Assembly (NCBI GenBank): GCA_003233475.1
Contig: QILU01000178.1
Span: 1 to 11,625, forward strand
DNA: 11,625 nucleotides
Source: Ahrensia sp.
GTDB lineage: Bacteria > Pseudomonadota > Alphaproteobacteria > Rhizobiales > Rhizobiaceae
Direction: 5' to 3'
The notes under the pieces are model-generated. The model was not told where the DNA came from. It was given only the letters and a program-made list of their open reading frames with translations, and made no database searches. Of the stretch, positions 7,553 through 11,625 are shown piece after piece (within the stretch, counting starts at the first letter, position 1; the number at the start of each line of letters is the position of its first letter). Made by a program: the position numbers and the translations under genes.

Positions 7553-8293
7553 TCAGTTGCCACAGGCTTTCAAAAATCGCCTCACACTTTCCGCCATACC
7601 AAATTCCAGCGCATCAGCGGTCAACCCGTGGCCGATGGAAACCTCAGCCAAATCTGGTATTCGCGCCACTAACGGCGGCAGGTTGGCAACCGTTAAATCA
7701 TGCCCGGCGTTCACCCCCATTCCCAGCGCCAGCGCTGCATCTGCGGTCAACCCGAGTTTTTCAATTTCCAGCGCCGCAGCCTTTGGGTTGTCAAAGGTTC
7801 CCCCATAAGGCCCGGTATAAAGTTCAATGCGGTTTGCACCACTGTCAGCAGCCCATCTCACCCCTTCCGGATCGGCATCCGCAAACAAAGACACCCGCAT
7901 TCCAGCCTGAATCAATCTCGCAACAATTGGTGCCAACATATTGTGTTGATTCTTAAAATCCCAACCGTGGTCAGAAGTGGCTTGAGATGGATCGTCGGGA
8001 ACGAGCGTCACCTGTTCCGGTTGGGCTTCTTCGCAAAGAGCCATAAACTCTTCGGTGGGATAGCCTTCAATATTATATTCCCGATCGGGAAATTCATCAT
8101 CAATCAGCGCCCGCAACTGCGGCACATCGCTAAAGCGAATATGGCGCTGATCAGGGCGCGGGTGCACCGTCAGCCCCGAAGCACCGGCCTCAAGTGCAAT
8201 TCGTCCCATGCTCTCCACACTCGGCCAAGGCAAATCCCTCCGATTACGCAATTGAGCCACAGCATTTAGATTGACGGAAAGCGCAACGGGCAT
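7553..8293 (-). CDS. pdxJ: Pyridoxine 5'-phosphate synthase
   Basis: A 246-residue TIM-barrel enzyme of normal length. It condenses 1-deoxy-D-xylulose 5-phosphate with 3-amino-2-oxopropyl phosphate to pyridoxine 5'-phosphate, the last ring-forming step of the DXP-dependent vitamin B6 pathway. Family motifs: [15 protein letters not shown] (5-19), [13 protein letters not shown] (41-53, catalytic His44), [10 protein letters not shown] (74-83, Glu76), [19 protein letters not shown] (94-112), ELYTGPYG (157-164), GVNAGHDLT (193-201, His198) and [13 protein letters not shown] (217-229). The ATG at 8293 matches the usual MPxxLSVNLN beginning. Starts 12 or 20 codons upstream are open but would add an atypical leader, and no site has a strong ribosome binding box. 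It is divergent from the hydratase gene, with an 86-base gap. Confidence 0.96.
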   Translation of the reverse strand: MPVALSVNLNAVAQLRNRRDLPWPSVESMGRIALEAGASGLTVHPRPDQRHIRFSDVPQLRALIDDEFPDREYNIEGYPTEEFMALCEEAQPEQVTLVPDDPSQATSDHGWDFKNQHNMLAPIVARLIQAGMRVSLFADADPEGVRWAADSGANRIELYTGPYGGTFDNPKAAALEIEKLGLTADAALALGMGVNAGHDLTVANLPPLVARIPDLAEVSIGHGLTADALEFGMAESVRRFLKACGN

Positions 8294-8379
8294 GATGATA
8301 TTCTCAACAAAATGATTCCAATCGAACATGGCAACGCGCGCAATGCGTGGCAACCAATAATATTATCCGGAAGTCAATA

Positions 8380-9225
8380 ATGATCGAAAAATCGCTGAAT
8401 AAACCCAGATTGCAAGAATGGATTGGCAAATCTGAAACGGTGACAGACACCCTTCACCCTGCCCAGGCACGCCTCATGCAGGCAACCCTCGACCGCCAGC
8501 CGACATTTGAGAAAAATGCCCCCCTCCCTCCCCTTTGGCACTGGGCCTATTTTCATTCCGGAGTTCCCCTATCCGGCCTTGGCCGAGATGGTCATCCAGA
8601 ACTGGGAACCTTCCTGCCCCCTGTAGATCTACCCCACCGCATGTGGGCGGGAAGCCGTCTTACATTTGCGCAACCCATTTTACTGGGAGACACTATCACC
8701 AAGACTTCCACAATTAAGAATGTCACCATCAAATCCGGGCGCAGCGGAACCCTTTGTTTTGTTACCGTGGAGCATGTTTTTAAGACGCCAGATGATACCC
8801 TTTGTATTTCAGAAGAACAGGACATCGTTTACAAAGCCGACCCCGCACCCGATGCGTTATTACCATCACCACCGGAACCGCCAAAGAACAGCCTATCGAA
8901 CGAGACCATCACCCCATCGACCATACAATTGTTCCGTTATTCCGCCCTGACATTCAACAGCCATCGCATTCACTATGACCGCGAATATTGCAAGGCGGTG
9001 GAAGGATATCCGGGGCTGGTTTTTCACGGGCCGCTGGCTGCAACTCTGTTGGCCGATATGGCCTGTCGCAAGGCCAATCACGCGCCATTAAAAAGCTTCA
9101 ATTTCCGTGCCATGTCGCCACTATTCGACACATCCCCCTTCACTATTCATTCCGATGGCAAAGGGATACTTTGGGCGCAAAACCCTCAAGGCACATTGTC
9201 AATGAAAGCGGAAGTTGAATTTTGA
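8380..9225 (+). CDS. Acyl-CoA hydratase/dehydratase of the FAS1-like (MaoC N-terminal) type
   Basis: A 281-residue double hot-dog protein. The N-terminal part (about 10-150) resembles the FAS1-like dehydratase domain. The C-terminal part carries the hydratase-2 type stretch: FRYSALTFNSHRIHYDREY (185-203) then EGYPGLVFHGPLAATLLADM (208-227), with His198/Asp200 and His216 likely at the active site. Characterised relatives include mesaconyl-C4-CoA hydratase and itaconyl-CoA hydratase, which act on branched C5 dicarboxylyl-CoA esters. The exact substrate here is not decided by sequence, and no CoA-transferase or lyase partner gene is in the window. The ATG at 8380 has GGAAG upstream; a GTG at 8347 would add 11 residues without a recognisable box. 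The stop is 53 bases before the start of the small secreted protein gene. Confidence 0.85.
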   Translation: MIEKSLNKPRLQEWIGKSETVTDTLHPAQARLMQATLDRQPTFEKNAPLPPLWHWAYFHSGVPLSGLGRDGHPELGTFLPPVDLPHRMWAGSRLTFAQPILLGDTITKTSTIKNVTIKSGRSGTLCFVTVEHVFKTPDDTLCISEEQDIVYKADPAPDALLPSPPEPPKNSLSNETITPSTIQLFRYSALTFNSHRIHYDREYCKAVEGYPGLVFHGPLAATLLADMACRKANHAPLKSFNFRAMSPLFDTSPFTIHSDGKGILWAQNPQGTLSMKAEVEF

Positions 9226-9278
9226 CGGATCACTACCCGTGGCAAAAAATTAAAACAATAGTGGGCAAATATTACAAA

Positions 9279-9596
9279 ATGAGAAATCAATTCAATCTTA
9301 GATTTTTAGCATCGATTCCAACACTGGCCACATCTGTTTTGTTCACAATTGCATTCACCCCAGGGGCCATAAAAGTGGAGGCAGCAGTATCCGATACCAA
9401 AGTCTCAGGTATTCTTATCAGTGAAGGGGTAGAGTGTCCGGCGATGCGCGGAAATGACGGTAAATTATACACCCTGGTAGGAGACCTGCGCGGATTCAAA
9501 GCAGGCGATACGATATTAGTGAAAGGGGAATTCCTGCGCAAGTCCAATTGCATGCAAGGGCAAGCCATCCGCCTGAAATTGATCCTTCGAAATTAG
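9279..9596 (+). CDS. Small secreted protein, DUF5818-like
   Basis: A 105-residue protein with an N-terminal signal-like region (basic MRNQFNLR, hydrophobic 9-28, possible cleavage near VEAA at 33-36). The mature part is a compact beta-rich domain: KVSGILISEGVECPAMRG (41-58), DGKLYTLVGDL (60-70), FKAGDTILVKGEF (73-85), CMQGQAIRLKLI (91-102). The G-x-L...EGVECPALR...GDxVxVxG...CMQG pattern resembles the OB-fold-like DUF5818 family, assigned from memory. Cys53 and Cys91 could form a disulfide. Function unknown; probably periplasmic. The frame is open back to a TTG overlapping the hydratase stop, but the signal peptide argues for the internal ATG; its ribosome binding site is weak. Same strand as the hydratase, possibly cotranscribed. 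Confidence 0.7.
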   Translation: MRNQFNLRFLASIPTLATSVLFTIAFTPGAIKVEAAVSDTKVSGILISEGVECPAMRGNDGKLYTLVGDLRGFKAGDTILVKGEFLRKSNCMQGQAIRLKLILRN

Positions 9597-9747
9597 CCTC
9601 AATATTTCGAAATTGTTCACCCATTCAAGCAGAATTCCTTGCAAATATCGCCTATCTATGATCGATAGCCGTTTGTGATCAATTAAGGGCGAGATTCGGT
9701 CAAAAGTGAACTGAACTCTGATCAAAACTAATTAAGCAGGGTTCAAA
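9597..9747. other. Intergenic region before the protease gene
   Basis: 151 AT-rich bases without coding character. TTCGAAATT occurs twice with a 20-base period (9587-9595, overlapping the preceding gene's end, and 9607-9615). TGATCAA also occurs twice (about 9676 and 9719). The protease promoter should be here, but no convincing pair of boxes was found and no terminator hairpin with a T-run is visible. Confidence 0.5.
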
Positions 9748-11625
9748 ATGGCAAATTCTATCAAATCTACAGGCGATTTTTATGCAAATTCGCACGCAAT
9801 CACCGATCCGCGCGCAACAGAAGTTTCTTTCACTCCCACCGATCCCCTGTTTGCCAATCAATGGTATTTGAACAACACCGGGCAAAGCGGCGGGCTCGCC
9901 GGAATTGACATCAATGTTACTTCTGTTTGGGATGATTATACGGGAAACGGCATAACCGTTGCTGTTTATGATGACGCGGTTCAATACACCCACCCCGATC
10001 TCGATGGAAATTATGATACAAACCTGCATATCACCATTGGTGGTGCCATCCATGATCCCTTTCCAACTTCCGCTGCCGATAACCACGGAACGGCGGTTGC
10101 AGGGCTTATCGGAGCGGAGAACAATGGCACAGGCACAGTTGGCGTGGCCTTCGGGGCAACCCTTGCCGGCGTTGGCATTCTCAATCTAACCGGGAGCGCG
10201 GAAGATGAGGCAATGAACCAGCAGAGCAATTTCGATGTTATTAACCACTCCTGGGGGTTCTCCAACAGCTTTATCGCCAACCAACTGAACCCTTTATGGT
10301 CAGGTTTCTTTGGTGGAATTGATGATGCGGTACAAAACGGACGAGGCGGACTTGGTACAATTATTGTCAACTCCGCAGGCAACAACCGGGCCGAAAACCG
10401 CAACACCAATGATTCCGACTTTACCAGTGCCCGCGAAACCATAGCGGTGGCCGCAATAGGCCATAACGGAAATGTTGCAGATTATAGCACCGAAGGAGCT
10501 TCTCTGCTCATTAGCGCTCCATCAAGTGGCCCCGCCGGCTCTGGCGTCTGGACAACCGACCGAACCGGAAGTGACGGTTATTCAAACGGCAGTAACGAAT
10601 TTGGTAACTCGAATGCCGATTACACTGCGACCTTTGGCGGCACATCTGCTGCCGCACCCTTACTTTCGGGTGTTGTAGCATTAATGCTTGAGGCCAACCC
10701 CTTGCTCGGGTGGCGCGATGTGCAGGAAATTCTCAGCTATTCCGCCCAGCACACGGGCACCGCAATAGGCAGCGGACAATCCGGGAACGAGCAATACGAC
10801 TGGGGCTTCAACGGTGCCGATAACTGGAACGGCGGCGGTCTGCATTTTTCCAACGATTATGGTGCGGGGCTGGTGGATGCACTGGCAGCCGTCAGGCTGG
10901 CGGAAACCTGGAATGTCCAATCAACTTCCGCCAATGAAGCAAGTGCTACAGGTAGTTTTTCCGGCGTTGAAATCATTCCAGACAATAACTCGACCGGGGT
11001 AAGCTTTACGATCAATGTGGCCAACAATATTGATGTCGAGTCAATTGAACTGATTATGCAGGGCAACCATACCTTTCTCGGCGATCTGATAATTACCATC
11101 ACATCGCCAGATGGCACAGTCAGCAATCTTCTTAACCGAACCGGCAACGGCATCGATTTACCTTCCGATGGCTGGACTATGACATCAAACGCTTTTCGCG
11201 GAGAACTTTCCGCTGGCGATTGGGTGATAACGATTTCAGACAATGCCTCCCAGGATATTGGCGTGATTACAAGCCTGCAGTTAAATGTCTGGGGTGATGC
11301 GAATATTGACGATGATGTTTATATTTATACCAATGAATTCTCAGATTATGCGGGCGCTTTTGGACACAGTACAACAATATTTGATGCTTCAGGCACAGAC
11401 ACAATCAATGTGGCCGCCGTTTCTTCTGCTTCAACGATCAACCTGTCAGCAGGCACGGCCATTATCGATGGCACAGCTATCACTTCAATTGGCGGGATAG
11501 AAAACGTTGAAGGTGGAGATTTCAACGACCAGATATTTGGCAATCAGTTTGCAAATGTTCTTAACGGCCGTCGTGGCGATGACTTTATTTTAGGCCTTGG
11601 GGGCGACGACACAATTTTCGGCGGC
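9748..11625 (+). CDS. Secreted S8 (kexin-like) serine protease with P domain and RTX repeats, cut by right edge
   Basis: 626 residues, still open at the right edge. N-terminal subtilase domain (about 35-390): catalytic Asp75 in VAVYDDAVQYTHPDL, His113 in DNHGTAVAGL, oxyanion Asn212 in NSAGN, Ser300 in GGTSAAAPLLSGVVALML. The layout (FANQWYLNNTGQ, then GITVAVYDD) is that of kexin/proprotein convertase-like S8 enzymes. A beta-sandwich P domain follows (about 400-515: FLGDLIITITSPDG, FRGELSAGDWVITISD). Then a serralysin-type C-terminal region (about 528-626) with FGHSTTIFDASGTDTINV, GGIENVEGGDFNDQIFGN and RTX nonapeptides (GRRGDDFIL, GLGGDDTIF) that bind Ca2+. There is no signal peptide; RTX proteins leave by a type I ABC/MFP/OMP exporter through a C-terminal signal, which would lie outside the window. 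AGGG lies seven bases before the ATG. Likely an extracellular protease. Confidence 0.93.
   Translation, partial: MANSIKSTGDFYANSHAITDPRATEVSFTPTDPLFANQWYLNNTGQSGGLAGIDINVTSVWDDYTGNGITVAVYDDAVQYTHPDLDGNYDTNLHITIGGAIHDPFPTSAADNHGTAVAGLIGAENNGTGTVGVAFGATLAGVGILNLTGSAEDEAMNQQSNFDVINHSWGFSNSFIANQLNPLWSGFFGGIDDAVQNGRGGLGTIIVNSAGNNRAENRNTNDSDFTSARETIAVAAIGHNGNVADYSTEGASLLISAPSSGPAGSGVWTTDRTGSDGYSNGSNEFGNSNADYTATFGGTSAAAPLLSGVVALMLEANPLLGWRDVQEILSYSAQHTGTAIGSGQSGNEQYDWGFNGADNWNGGGLHFSNDYGAGLVDALAAVRLAETWNVQSTSANEASATGSFSGVEIIPDNNSTGVSFTINVANNIDVESIELIMQGNHTFLGDLIITITSPDGTVSNLLNRTGNGIDLPSDGWTMTSNAFRGELSAGDWVITISDNASQDIGVITSLQLNVWGDANIDDDVYIYTNEFSDYAGAFGHSTTIFDASGTDTINVAAVSSASTINLSAGTAIIDGTAITSIGGIENVEGGDFNDQIFGNQFANVLNGRRGDDFILGLGGDDTIFGG

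Noticed and set aside
9222..9278. TTG start for the small secreted protein overlapping the hydratase stop
   Set aside because: The overlap is tempting as coupling, but it would put 19 charged or polar residues before an otherwise normal signal peptide that begins at the internal ATG.
9651..9672. CTATC/GATAG inverted repeat before the protease gene as a terminator
   Set aside because: Only five paired bases and no following T-run; likely chance in AT-rich sequence.
10011..10442. Minus-strand open frame (143 codons) within the protease gene
   Set aside because: Antisense to the S8 catalytic domain, including the region just after the catalytic His; no supporting motif.

Overview
The window looks like chromosomal DNA of an alphaproteobacterium, most likely of the order Hyphomicrobiales (Rhizobiales). 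The evidence is a BA14K-type secreted protein (a family typical of Brucella and rhizobia), alphaproteobacterial forms of IlvC (339 aa) and PdxJ (246 aa), and a DUF5818-like secreted protein. Base composition looks roughly balanced by eye. No tRNA, rRNA, CRISPR array, insertion sequence or phage gene was seen. Coding density is high and no gene-free stretch exceeds 300 bases.

Left part (1-2421): a CPA1-type Na+/H+ antiporter cut by the left edge and an endonuclease/exonuclease/phosphatase-family protein, both on the minus strand. A basic, arginine/tyrosine-rich BA14K-like secreted protein reads rightward, with its own terminator and a possible response-regulator direct repeat upstream.

Middle (2422-7434, all minus strand; transcription runs right to left): ilvC (ketol-acid reductoisomerase), a 257-base gap, then a tight operon. 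The operon holds an iorA-like [2Fe-2S] subunit, an iorB-like molybdopterin subunit with a Tat signal, and an AraC-family regulator whose only plausible start is a TTG a few bases after the iorB stop. A perfect 24-bp palindrome sits at the 5' end of the regulator gene. The gap below ilvC holds a second, diverged copy of the last 12 codons of ilvC plus its 3' flank. It differs from ilvC only at synonymous third positions, and looks like a scar of allelic recombination.

Right part (7553-11625): pdxJ (vitamin B6 synthesis) on the minus strand. Divergent from it and rightward are an acyl-CoA hydratase of the FAS1-like/MaoC dehydratase type, a small secreted protein, and a large secreted protease cut by the right edge. 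The protease has a kexin-like S8 domain, a P domain and RTX-type repeats, with no N-terminal signal, as expected for type I secretion.

Most genes are ordinary housekeeping or accessory metabolism. I found no clear undescribed multi-gene system. The items most worth a second look are the ilvC relic, the palindrome at the araC start, the regulated periplasmic molybdo-hydroxylase of unknown substrate, and the chimeric RTX subtilase.
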